Assembly: GCA_010094025.1 (NCBI GenBank)
Contig: ML991773.1
Location: 434,001 to 498,000, forward strand
Reading direction: 5' to 3'
Source: Viridothelium virens
Taxonomy: Eukaryota > Ascomycota > Dothideomycetes > Trypetheliales > Trypetheliaceae
Length of the DNA stretch: 64,000 nucleotides
Shown here: positions 47,475 through 58,209 of the stretch, one piece after another
Numbering within the stretch: the stretch's first letter is position 1
Layout of the letters: every line of letters starts with the position of its first letter
The notes under the pieces: generated by a model
What the model saw: the letters and a program-made list of their open reading frames with translations, nothing else
What the model was told of the DNA's origin: nothing
Database searches by the model: none
Position numbers and translations under genes: made by a program

Positions 47475-47785
47475 TCAAGAGTACCTAGCACATTGGTATC
47501 CTCAGTACAGAGTGGTAACAAAATGTCGCGTCCGCTGAAGCGATGGCGTACATATAGTACGTGCCTTGAGTGCGTCGGTAGAGACGCGGAAGGGAAGTGG
47601 GTCAAGCTGCATGGGGCACTAACCGCATGTAGAAAACTGTTGTTGTTGCACGCAACATGTGAATTATTTTCAGGGTCCGCCTACGTCTTTCCTGCCATTG
47701 CGAACACACACTAGGAGCAGCAACGTGAGCTTGGTTCGAATCTTTGCGAGCTTTTCGAGATATATCGTTAACACCTCTCTGCTAT
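47475..47785. promoter_or_regulatory. Bidirectional promoter, dad2 / sgo1
   Basis: A 311-bp gap between divergent start codons of two chromosome-segregation genes. It contains GTCGCGTC (47525-47532) and GACGCGG (47583-47589), which resemble the ACGCG core of the MBF/MCB cell-cycle box but are not exact matches. A role is inferred only. Confidence 0.5.
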
Positions 47786-50149
47786 ATGGCAAGACTGAAT
47801 GAGGCGCCGGCGCCTACAGAGTCTGTAGAAGCTCGTACAGATACCTCTTCGACCGCAGTCGCTGTTACCAATTCGCTAATGCATTTTACACAGTCAAACG
47901 GCGATTCCTCAGACAGAACCGTGAGCTCGCAAAGTAATATCCTCATCAAGAAAATCGGTGGATTGCACTGACAAGGTTCCAGGACCAACTCTAGCCAATC
48001 GCTCCGAATCAGCGCCCTCGAAACGGAAACCTCACGCCTCTTAGCCGAAAATGTCGCGCTTCGCGAAGATATCATACACTTGCAGTCGCAGCTTGAAGCG
48101 ATTCAGGGCGTCAATCCTGCAAGCTTCGCCCAGATCAAGGACAACTTAATATCTAAGATGGGAGAGCTGAACGCGTTGGTAACAGACCTCGAAAAGTTGC
48201 AAAAAGGCCCAAAAGGAAAGCGAGCATTTACAGGAGTAGCATTGTCATCCGAGCAGTGTTCCCAGTTGACGCGCCCTCCAAAATTGGACATTGCAGCCGA
48301 ACAAGAAGGACGATTGCCTGCAATCGACGAGGATGCATGCTATCCGCGACAAAGCATTGGGTATGACATGCGTGAAATGCGTCCAAGAATATTTACTGAT
48401 ACTCTTTCAGACCTGTTGATATTGCAGGTTTGAGACTGTCCGACCAGACAAATGAGTCCCCGGATATTGGCCCTCCGCCAGTTGCGCATTTTGAATGCGA
48501 CGACCCGATCAAATTTGAGCCCCGAAGGAATCAGACAGAGCAGCCCGATTTGAACGACGCTGATGGCATTTCGGTAGCACTTCCGCCAAATTTAGAAACT
48601 CGAAGAAAGAGGCGAGAGAGCAACACGAGATTTGACTCTAAGAGAATCCAAGTATTTGAATCTTCGTCACCTAAAGACCAAACCGGCCTCCAATTCACTA
48701 CAGTTGCGCTAGAACCTCATGATACAAAGCCAACCTTGAAGGCAGGAGCCAAGAGAAAGCTAAGTGTTCGGGATGGGACTGGGGCCATTAACGAGACGGG
48801 GCCAAGGCCTACCGAGGACTTCTACTATAGTCGAAAGATCAGTCCCGAATCCGAGTCAATGACTGCGAACCACGATACCAGCCAAAAAACCGTCGACAGG
48901 ATTGAGAAAATGGCTGAGCTTCGTCAGAGCGGATCAGGGGAACGAAAAGTTCTTGGCACTAGTAAGTATCAGTCAAGTGCATCAGATGAAGAATTGCCTA
49001 ATCGTAGATATAGAAAGTGCAAATGTATCGCCTCGCAAATCGGTTACGGTCACTGCAAGTGACAAGACGTTGAAAGAAAGAACGAAAGCCACTCAACCAA
49101 AAATCACGGATGCAGGAATAGAAACAACGTCCGAATCACTCGGTGCTGCTCTGTCTCAGGATAATACGAATTCGATAAGCGCATCCAGCCAACCTCCAAA
49201 AACGCCGGCTGCGGCAGAGCTGCTTTCTCCTACCTCAACTGCAGCGTCCACCACCAGAGCAGATTCTCGGGATACACCCCCTCCTGGTGATTTGGGCACC
49301 GCTACTGTCCCGAAACATGGCGATGGAGCAGCAGCGAGGACAGCAAGAAGAGCCCGTCCTCAAGTCAGTTATGCGGAGCCAAGTCTTATCAGCAAGATGA
49401 GACGGCCCACTAAGGACTTGACTGACGCGGTCGCATCGAGAGAACGACAACAAAGGAACTCGAAGGCCGGTCTAGGGGACAAGCGTGACAACTCAATCGA
49501 TGAGAAAACAAAGATGAGGACTGTGGTCGTCAAGAAGGAAGACTCATGTGTGGACTGGAAACGGCTTTCTACTGTGGCCGATACAGCTATCAATAGCCCG
49601 CTTGGCCAGAAGGGTAGTAACGCACAGGAACCAGCGGAGCCACCAGCAATAACGAGCAGTCCCGGAGAAATACCAAGTGTGGGAGAGACGCTCTCCAAAG
49701 ATCCGGCAACGTCGGCATTGGCAGCTACCAGCATAAGGAGAAGAGACAGAGCCGCAGGTGAAGATACGCGAGTCAGTGATGCCATAGGAGAGATGGAGAG
49801 TCTCAAAATTTACGATTTCGATGAGTCTTCGCCTACAAATCCAGTAGACGGTTCGACAACACCAGGAGTTGCTACAGATGCCGCCTCGAAGCTGACCCGG
49901 CGGCTTTCCCAGGTGCGTGACGGGCCGAACAGGTCACTGTCTGGCAAATACGTACCTTCGAAGGCGGAGGCAGCAGACGTAGTGCAACAGTCAAAACATT
50001 TGAGTCTGCGAAAAACGTCAGGAGTAATGACGGGACGCAAGGCGTCGGAGAAGCCAAGTAGTCTAGATGGGTTGGAAAAGGAAATGCCAGAAAGAATAGA
50101 GGCAGGGCGTTCAATGCGAGCTGCACGGAGGCGGAGCATGATGCTCTAA
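47786..50149 (+). CDS. sgo1: Shugoshin (Sgo1)
   Basis: Centromeric protector of cohesin that recruits PP2A and helps the chromosomal passenger complex (family knowledge). Five exons, 47786-47834, 47894-47933, 47983-48360, 48411-48961 and 49008-50149, give 719 residues in frame. The N-terminal coiled coil is assembled over the first three exons: MARLNEAPAPTESVEA, then LKRRFLRQNRELAK, then TNSSQSLRISALETETSRLL and LAENVALREDIIHLQSQLEA. The first exons are only 49 and 40 nt. The middle 450 residues are disordered with many Ser/Lys/Thr and no domain. The C-terminal basic shugoshin motif is present (SMRAARRRSMML at the very end). A naive reading of exon 1 through to 47971 would miss the KRRFLRQ helix, so exon choice matters. 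Confidence 0.9.
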
Positions 50150-50510
50150 AATTTCGCAGAGGTCGTTATTCACTATACTTGGAGAGTTCCTTGGATCATG
50201 TGCGTTGGCTTGATTGGTTCTGTTTTTTTTCGGACTGCCTTGGATGATACCTAAATGAATTGGGACGATTGAATGTACTCCGTATAAATGCTTACGGTTC
50301 AGCGCAATTGCCTGGCCAACGAACCCAATCCGGAAGCAGCAAGTTGCGTAAACACGTGGCGGACCCCGTCTTGTCTGCAGCTATCCGTATCGTGCCAAGC
50401 TCCCCACATCGATAATGTTGCTGCGACGTGTCGCTACCTAATTGAGAAAACAAGGCTTCTCAGTTGCACCCTTCAACCGCAATTGATACTTCTATCCAGC
50501 TCACCCCAAT
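50150..50510. promoter_or_regulatory. Intergenic: sgo1 3' region and promoter of the 656-residue gene
   Basis: A 361-bp gap between two plus-strand genes. It carries the nonamer TACTCCGTA at 50276-50284. Nothing else was recognised. Confidence 0.45.
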
Positions 50511-52531
50511 ATGCCGAGGGCGACGCGAGCTGCCGCCCGTGCAGGAATGATCCATGTCGACGATGCGGATACAGGCATTGACCAAGCACAAGCAGCGGAG
50601 TTCGGGCGTCCGCCGCTGGAAGAGATACAGGACAATGATCGCAAGCTGGTGAATGCGCTTAGCGACTTGGATACCGAAATCTCAGTGAAGAAAGGAAAGG
50701 CCAAATCCAAGAAGACCAAGAGTAGAAAGCAGGGTGCCCAGAAAGCGTGCTCAGACATAATTCCACAGACAGTCCAGCAGGGAAATCTTGGAGTTGATGT
50801 ATTGCCAACCAACTCCGGTGATGCTTCTTCAACCCTAGAAGTAGGAGACAAGACATCCGAAACCGGTGCTGATAGTATGTTTCTGTTGATTTGGCCCAGA
50901 ATTGATCTAACACACGAGCAGCAGAATACTTCACAACGTCGCAGACTGAGCTTCAAGTCGACATGTGTTCCTCGAAATCACCTGCATGCGGTTGTCAAGC
51001 CGGACATAAGGATGAAAATGGAGTATCTCCGCACAGGGGCGCCTCGGAAAACGAAGCTCCCAACAAGGCAGGCCCCAGTGATACAGTATCTTCTCCAGCT
51101 CAGCAGACATGCCCAGATGTAGATGGTGGAGCGCGCTCTTCCTCCACGGGATCAGCGAATATCGTATCGAAAGCGGAAGAGGGACTTGTGCAGGAAGCAT
51201 CAATACACAGAAACGTTGCACAGCTCGCAGCAGAAACGCCACTAAAGCTTTCTCCATCGCAACACATAAAGCGGCCCGAAGAATCCATCGAAGCTATAGA
51301 TGCTCTAGAAGACGCCTTGGAAGAGGTAGGGAAGGAAATTCACATCCTGAACGGGTCTAGTCATCACAAAAATGACTCTAGCAGTGACAGCGGCTCGAAG
51401 CTTATGCCGAAAAAGCCTACAAGCCCGGCGGATAGGAGGATTTCAAGACAATCTGGTCAGGACAGCCGCCTTTCAGTGGCACGGGAAACCACGAAGACCC
51501 GTCATGTCAAAGCAGCATCAACTCGGGATACTCGCATCCTAAACAGGAACTCCGTCGCCAGTGTAGTCACTCGTTCCAATGCTGAGGAAGCATACAACAA
51601 GGAGATAGAACCATCAAAACGAAGACCAATGAGCCTCTCATTTCCTGCTCCTGCTCCGCCCCATAAATCAAACAAGCCTGTTACCAGACCAACGTTTCGA
51701 TTACCGGGAGACGCTGTTGCAGCAAAACTCAAAGTCAAGCGAGAAGAACGTCTCAATCGCGAAGGAGCGAATGAACAGAAGAAGTGTGAGCTCAAAGCCC
51801 GTCCAGTCAGGAAGACCGCCAATCCAGCCATCACCGTCAAACCCACAGCCACAAGTCGTGCTCGCATCAGTGCCACCCATCAGCAGCTCAACAACGCCAT
51901 CAGCGCCGGGAGCAAACGCAAGCTCTCCATCCCGTCCCGCGGCCCTGCATCAAGACCATCTCAGACGTCCCGACCCACCACCTCAACTCACAGACCCATC
52001 CCCCGTCCCTCAACCCACTCCACGAAGTCACGACCCTCTGCCTCCACGTCCACGTCCACGCCCACGCCCACCTCCACTTCCTCCTCCCTCGCCAACACCT
52101 CCAAATCCCGCACCTCTTCCTCCACCACCGTCGCCACCGTCAGCGCCACCACCACCTCCTCCTCTACCTCAGCCTCTACCTCCCTCACCAAACCCCCCAT
52201 CTCGGCCTCGGAGCTCGCCCACCAGCGCGAGCGCGCCCGCGCTATCTTCGCGCGCGACCGCGACGAGAACGCCGAGCGGGAGGTGACGCGCAGGACGAAG
52301 GAGGATGCGGCGAGGAAGGCGCGGGCGGAGGCGGCGGAGAGGGGAAGGGCGGCCAGTCGGAAGTGGGCGGAGCGGCAGCGGGCGAGGATGCCGGGGGGAA
52401 GGATGGAGAGGAATGGGGAGGGGAAGCGAGGTGGCCTCGGTGAGCTGGATGGGAAGAATGAGGAGAGTGAGGAGGGGAAGAAAAGGGAGGGGGGTGCGAG
52501 GGTTGAGGTGGATGAGGTCGTGTCTGCGTGA
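50511..52531 (+). CDS. Unrecognised basic disordered protein with a TPX2-like (FxLPG...KARPV) segment
   Basis: No firm family. Two exons, 50511-50874 and 50925-52531, give 656 residues. The start MPRATRAAARAG begins a Lys-rich leader (KKGKAKSKKTKSRKQ). The middle is Ser/Asp/Thr-rich and disordered. Near residue 385 the string TRPTFRLPGDAVAAKLKVKR is followed by a coiled Lys/Glu/Arg stretch ending in CELKARPVRK, a pattern that recalls TPX2/microtubule-binding repeats, but that is an inference of low weight. Ser/Thr/Pro low complexity spans about 52030-52200 (PTPTSTSSS, STTVATV). The C-terminus is a charged Arg/Ala/Glu helix (ARAIFARDRDENAERE, RAEAAERGRAASRKWAE). It lies downstream of sgo1 on the same strand, so a role in the spindle is tempting but unsupported. 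Confidence 0.7.
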
Positions 52532-53067
52532 CGGTTGGTAGGTGGGAGGGTTGGAGAGGAGGAAAGGAGGGATTCAGAGGTTTGGGTTTGACGGAAGAGT
52601 CGTGCGTTTGGAAGGAAGAGAGGCGTTATGGATATACCCGGGGATATGTTTTCAAAGACGTGACGAGGGAGCATTGGGTTGGCAGCGCTTGTATGGTCTG
52701 TCAAGTCATTTAACATAGGTCAGGAACAGATAGTTAGTAGCATGATCAATGAAATCCTGATCATGAATTGGTGCCTTCAGGATTACTATCTACTACGGGT
52801 AGGTCCGACACACAGTGACTTGTGACGTTCACTAAGCAACCTGAAAGAGCACAGCTTCTTACGGAGATAAACTTTGCTCTCAATTTTAAGCTTCATCGGG
52901 AGTTTTGGACAAGCAGCGGCTATTCTATATGCTCCCAACAAACTTTCGGACACTCGATACCCGATGCTCTAAATTTTATACGAGAAGCAGAATGTAATCT
53001 TATATCTGTTGCTCTTAATGCAAGCATGCCGAGACTTCATGGTCATTTTACCGTTTCTTCATTTCAT
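52532..53067. other. Convergent 3' region, 656-residue gene / agx1
   Basis: A 536-bp gap between two stops. Nothing beyond short uninformative frames. Confidence 0.5.
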
Positions 53068-54350
53068 TTACACCTTATGGCCAACATCAGCCAAGCTCAA
53101 CTTCAAGGAGTCCAGCGCGCGGTCGATGTCATCCCTCTTCGGATCAGTCACGCTGACGCCCATGTGGCCGAACCGGATATACTTGGTCGCAATCTCCTTG
53201 TGCAGCCCTGCCGCGAAGATAACGCCGCGCTTCAACAAATTCGGGAGAATTTCCGGAGGTGTGACACCTTCTGGCAAGTACATCGTCGTCATGCCATTGG
53301 CCTGATTCTCGGGCTTCGATGCCAGCTGCTTCAGGCCGAGGTCGGTGACGGTCTTTTTGACCTTTTGCGAGGTTGCTCGGTGGACGGCGAACCGTTCAGA
53401 CAGCGGCTTGGAGAGTATCTGCGTCAGGGCTGTATGCAGGGCATGAATCAGTTGCGGAGACGGAGTAGCAAAGTACGACGCCTTTTTTGCTTCGTAATTT
53501 TGCATGACTATGTCAAATGTGTCAGCTTAGTCAGATTGCTAAGATTTCGGCACACTTAGTGTGGAACTAACTTGGTAGCCAGTTTTGCCAGGACCCAAAA
53601 TACGATGCGGGCCGTGTTTTCCTGTCCTTGAATCGCTGAATAGCGCGTCCCGACGCCATGACGATACTGAGACCAGCAGGGCAACCGATAGCTTTTTGGC
53701 TTGCAGTGATAACAGCATCCACTTTCCAATCATCAAATCGGAGCTCCTCACAGCCAACACTGCAGACACCATCTACAATGAGAAGTGTTTCCGGACTGAC
53801 TCTCTGAACGAGCTTGGAGAGACCCTCGACTTCGCTGAGCACACCGGTAGATGTGTCGACATGCGTAACAGTGATCAGCTTGTACTGTTTTTCTTTCAAT
53901 GCCTTTTCAATCTCGTCCAGCTGAGGTCTGTCTCCTATTGGCGCCTTCAATTGAGTCGCTTTGACGCCATAAGTCTCAAAGCAATCTGCGAAAGAATCTG
54001 CAAAGTATCCAGTATGCAGAACGAGGACTTCGTCACCCTTCTCTGCGAGATTGGCGGCAATTTGGTCCCATCCGAGCGTGCCTGAGCCGGAGATGACGAA
54101 CGGCTGAGAGGCAGGGTCACTAGTTTGGAACAGTTTCCGCAGCATGGTGAGGGTTTCTGAAAAGCATTGCACGAAGGGTGGTCCAGTATGAGCTTCACTA
54201 AAGATGGCCATCCCAATTAGCGCAATTTGTGAGATTATTGTATTCGGAGGATCGGAATTACCTGTAGTGACCCATTGATTGCAGCACCTCATCGTCGAAC
54301 TCTACCGGCCCAGGTATGAGGAGTGCCGGGTGCGGTGGTTGATTAGACAT
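53068..54350 (-). CDS. agx1: Alanine-glyoxylate aminotransferase (Agx1)
   Basis: PLP enzyme that transfers the amino group from alanine to glyoxylate to give glycine (family knowledge). Three exons, 54262-54350, 53572-54197 and 53068-53507, give 384 residues in frame from MSNQPPHPALLIPGPVEF. Junction one gives GHYSEAHTGPPFV, as in the family. PLP motifs include SGSGTLGWDQ, HVDTSTGVL, the aspartate in LLIVDGVCSVG and the Schiff-base lysine in ITASQKAIGCPAG. The C-terminus ends in ADVGHKV, so no canonical peroxisomal SKL signal is present. An in-frame open stretch of about 100 codons upstream of the ATG reads like a mitochondrial presequence (see findings). Divergent from vps29. Confidence 0.93.
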
Positions 54351-54919
54351 TTTGATAGTCTTTTGAACGGATTGTAGACTTTCGTTCTGCTCCGAGCTCC
54401 TCAAATGCGGTTTTCCCAAAGGATCATCGATATCGTCGCCTTTTTCTGACTGGCGCTCGGTGGAAAATGGTGTATTCAACTCAAGGAGGGGTCGCTGCTC
54501 TAGGTGTCTCGCGATGAGGCTCAAGCGAGGTTTTGCGCGTGGAGCCAGGATGGAAGACGTTGACGCGGCGGGGTAAAGGCGGCGGGCGAAGATTCGGGCG
54601 GCCAGGATGCCGGTATGATTGGATCTAAGGTAGGTGGTACGTAGCTGCGGAGATCAGAAAGGAACTTTGACGCGTGGGCTTTACAGGACCGCGAATTTAT
54701 GTTGGGTTGAAGATTTTCTCTGCCTGTGTTGACCAGAAACACGCCGGGCGCGCCGGAGCTCCAGAGCAAAGACTTTGCGCCGCTGTCGCATCTCCGCCAC
54801 TTCAACCTCCACTTCAACCTCCACTTGCTTAGTTCTAGCCTCAACGGTGGACCTCTTCTTTGAAGTGCGATTCTCCTAATTCATGCGCCAGTTTCTGGCG
54901 CTGTTATTGGACGGTTGCC
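54351..54919. promoter_or_regulatory. Bidirectional promoter, agx1 / vps29
   Basis: A 569-bp gap between divergent ATGs. It contains a tandem 12-mer CCACTTCAACCT (54797-54808, 54809-54820, then CCACTT) and the open Arg/Ser/Ala frame upstream of agx1 on the minus strand (about 54351-54645). Confidence 0.5.
54797..54826. repeat. Tandem 12-mer, 2.5 copies
   Basis: CCACTTCAACCT is repeated twice in perfect tandem and followed by CCACTT. It lies in the agx1/vps29 shared promoter. Confidence 0.7.
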
Positions 54920-55682
54920 ATGACTGCACGGTTGGTCTTGTGCCTGGGTGATCTGTTTGTCCCAGATCGAGCTTCTGTACGTTGGCAGGTTGCGGTATAT
55001 TTATCACAGCTGACCTTTCCCCTAGGATATACCTGCCAAAGTAATTGGAAACACGACTCCATGCACTACAATCTCTTACTTAACATTTCTCAGTTCAAGA
55101 AGCTCCTTGCTCCTGGCAAGATTGGTCAAATCATCTGCCTTGGTAACCTCACCGATAAGGAGACGTACGACTTCCTCCGTGGCATCGCCCCCGATCTGCA
55201 GATCGTCAAAGGGGACTTTGACGTCGAAGCACCGAACCTACCACTGTCCAAAGTTGTGACTCATGGCTCATTACGAATTGGATTCACACATGGCCATACC
55301 ATCATACCACCCGGGGACTCGGACAGTCTTCTCATTGCGGCACGTCAGATGGATGTAGACGTTCTCTTCTGGGGGGGCACACACAAGTTTGAGGCTTATG
55401 AACTTGAGGGTAAATTTTTCGTAAATCCGGGAAGCGCAACCGGGGCAATGACAACGGGCTGGTGGAGCGAAGCAGAAGATCCGACCCCAAGCTTCGTGCT
55501 GATGGACGTATGCTCCTCTTTCTCGACTGTTCATTACATTCTTCTCAAACTGACACGATCTATAGATTCAGGGCGACGTACTCGTCCTATACGTATACCA
55601 ACTGCCGAAGGATGCAAATGGGGTAGAAAACGTTGCGGTCGAAAAGGTTTCATTTCGGAAAAACGCTCAAGGCGGTCAATAG
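54920..55682 (+). CDS. vps29: Retromer subunit Vps29
   Basis: Scaffold subunit of the endosome-to-Golgi retromer, with a calcineurin-like phosphoesterase fold (family knowledge). Four exons, 54920-54976, 55028-55042, 55094-55507 and 55566-55682, give exactly 200 residues. Exon 2 is 15 nt and codes DIPAK, so the product reads LGDLFVPDRAS then DIPAK then FKKLLAPGKIGQIICLGNL. Later motifs: IVKGDFDVEA, FTHGHTIIPPGDS, HKFEAYELEGKFFVNPGSAT. Metal-ligand residues of the fold are partly replaced: the GDLH histidine is Phe here and the GHTH motif reads GGTH, so it is likely a scaffold, not an enzyme. The start at 54920 gives MTARLVLCLGDL, the expected N-terminus. Confidence 0.95.
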
Positions 55683-56700
55683 CCCGAGATCTCAGTCTGA
55701 TGCATTTTCTACGTGACTTGCATCCCGCGGTAGGGGAGGTCCTCAGTGGCTGACTCTTGCTTGTGACACATCCACCTTGGAGACGGCCCTGGTTCGTGAC
55801 GACACGGGCTCGGTCGCTCAGGCTACTGCCTGACTAGCATTCTCCACGCAGGGCGCCGATGGAGCTACAGCGTCCACAGGCCGTCTCAACCAAGCTCAGG
55901 TCCTCGGTTTGATATCTGAAATTTTTGAAACACATTTAGAAGCCCTTGACTGGACGAAGAGCCTCGATGGTGCTTCGGCAGTAGGATTACTGCGCGCAGA
56001 GTATGCTCTAGTACAGACATTCGGATTTGAAGGCTTATGTTATGCTAGTCAGCGGATGAATGGAAAGGAAGTCTATCTACGAACTCGCTTGTTTTTCTTG
56101 AACTTGCTCGCTAGATTTTGCTGAGTGTTCTTGGCTACCTGGGTACTCATATGCGATGCATAGATTCGTCGCACCCTACCGTCTACAATTTACATGCAAG
56201 GTACGGTGGATGTCGTGACATAGTAGAATCAGCAGAAAAGGAAGTCGCGGATATCCACAAATATCATTGTATTAGTCAAAACATGTCTTCACGAAACGGT
56301 TTCTTCTACTAGCCCAAGTAGTTGAGTTTAATGAGATCAAGAGAAGGGTATCAAGGCGCGAAGATGTACACAGTCATCCAAGACAGGTTTGGGATCGGAT
56401 CCGAAACTGTGTCGGACTGTACTCCAACTCCCCGTACTATCTTATCGAGCCTATCTGGAATACCAGTGTGTCGGAGCAGCAGCACTGGACTAAGGTTATG
56501 GCACGTAGCTATATCAGGAAGTTCTCTGAGCAACCATTGACTGTCGACCCCTTTTTGGATCCTTGCAGCAAGTACGTCGCTTGTACCCGAGATGCTAGCT
56601 TCGGAGAGAGACACCCCATAGTGTGATCTCTATGCAGGCCCCCAAGCAATGATGTGCGTTCATAGAGAGGTAATTAGACAAGCGTCTGAATGCAGGCTCG

Positions 56701-56946
56701 TCAACACTTGCATATGTCGCAAGCACTGATGTCAATGACGCTTTCATTAGCATGGGCAGCTGGACAAATGAGCACCCAGCACATCATGAGACCAATAATA
56801 ATCGCACCAGGGGTGGTAATAAGAAATGTCGGCGCTACAATAATTGGGACCACCGTGTATGTAATTTGACCTCTCATATTTCCGTTAAATTCCGAGACTT
56901 CCTTGACAAATTCTTCCCTAAGTTTGAGGACGAGAGCTCATTAAGA
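56701..56946 (-). other. Short open stretch with possible membrane helices (gene remnant or exon?)
   Basis: On the minus strand an open frame of about 80 codons reads VLKLREEFVKEVSEF, then ITYTVVPIIVAPTFLIT and GAIIIGLMMCWVLICPAAHA, ending in a stop at 56701. The two hydrophobic runs resemble transmembrane helices. It has no clear start, and I do not recognise a family. It could be an exon of a spliced small gene, a decayed gene, or chance. Confidence 0.2.
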
Positions 56947-57769
56947 TATCAAGAGAGGACCTGTTGAAAAATTCCCAAATACCTTTTTTCAGCTCTTTCC
57001 AATCCGGAGGGCCCTAGCAAAATATGGAGCCTTGGGTGCTTGTAATAATATGCCCCGCCGACATTTCTCACTGCCACCCCTGATGATCGGCACCAAGTTG
57101 ACCGTGCACCCGTGCGATCCTGGGGCAGGCCACGGGCCCCTTTGCCAGATCGGTTGGCGAGGACCGAGCATTGGGGATTGGACGGATTGGACGCACGCAG
57201 GCGCGAATTTTCATCTTCCGCAGTTGCCTGCATATAATCCCAATCCGGCTCGCCTTAATCTGTTGCTGCGCAAGCTCGACCTCAGCGCCCTGCCCGTTGC
57301 CACCAGCACGGTCGAAGCTGGGGGTGCTGGGGCCTTCTGCGGGATGCGGTCTTTCCCGCAGAGTATCTTGGATGGATGCCAGTACAGTACGGAGTACGGG
57401 GTCACGGAGGACCTGATTATGGAGAGGCAAGAGGGCCTGGACGGTACCTTGCGGTCGCTAGATGGACTAGCGATGTTGGTTGCAAAGTGACGGCCTTTGA
57501 GTGATCAGGCCGAAGCCGGCCCCTGCAGCAGGGCCTGCAGTTCCGGACTGGTTGACCTCGATGCTGCGGCTTGTCGCTTTCTGAAAAGTCGTGTGGAGCG
57601 GCTGCCCCAGTGCTCTCGCGCTTGGTGCGGTCGTCGATGGTTCACGCCAGAGCATGCACCCTCACGGATGGAGTATCGAGGGTTCAGGGCTTGCAGAGCC
57701 GGTGGCTGCCGCATGTCAGCCGTCTATTGGCCCAAGCTACCTGGCTAGTGTCTCGCACGCCCCTTGGCC

Positions 57770-57802
57770 TGCTTGGCCGATGCTTGGCCGATGCTTGGCC
57801 GA
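57770..57802. repeat. Tandem 11-mer, three perfect copies
   Basis: TGCTTGGCCGA is repeated three times without change (57770-57780, 57781-57791, 57792-57802), within the presumed promoter of the Ecl1-family gene. Confidence 0.8.
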
Positions 57803-58209
57803 TCCTTGCTCCCCGTCTTGTGGCTTCCCCCACCATCCACCATCCATTCAAAGCCTGCTGCCAGGCCTAGCCTAGATCATTTGCTAAACCAGCCATATAT
57901 CTCCATCTTCCCCTCATATTATGCTATCGTCTCAGAAGACTGGGCCTTGATAACTCGTCCGTTTCCTCTGCTTCTCCACCAGACGTTGCCATTATCATAC
58001 TCAAGCGGCCCAACACCTCCGTTCCTCACTCTTCTCTACCATCGTTTCTCGTCTCCACGATCAAATTTCTCTTCTCTACCCTCTTATATCCCCGGCACAT
58101 CCGGCTCGACCATCAAAGCTGCCATTTTGAACGCATTCCTTGTCTACTGGGGATCTCAGCTCAAGTTTCACTTCAATCTTCGCCATCTAATTCTTAACAC
58201 TGTCGAGGC

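Larger units (their letters stand above)
55683..58209. other. Gene-poor stretch before the Ecl1-family gene
   Basis: A 2.5-kb gap. It holds a minus-strand open stretch with two membrane-helix-like segments (56701-56946), a GC-rich part at 57050-57700 with overlapping frames that lack family features, and an 11-bp tandem repeat (57770-57802). The last 300 bp before the Ecl1-family gene are CT-rich and are probably its promoter and leader. The nonamer TACGGAGTA lies at 57388-57396. Confidence 0.4.

Noticed and set aside
57032-57490. 152-codon plus-strand frame in GC-rich DNA
   Set aside because: Overlapped by equal-length minus frames and lacking any motif.
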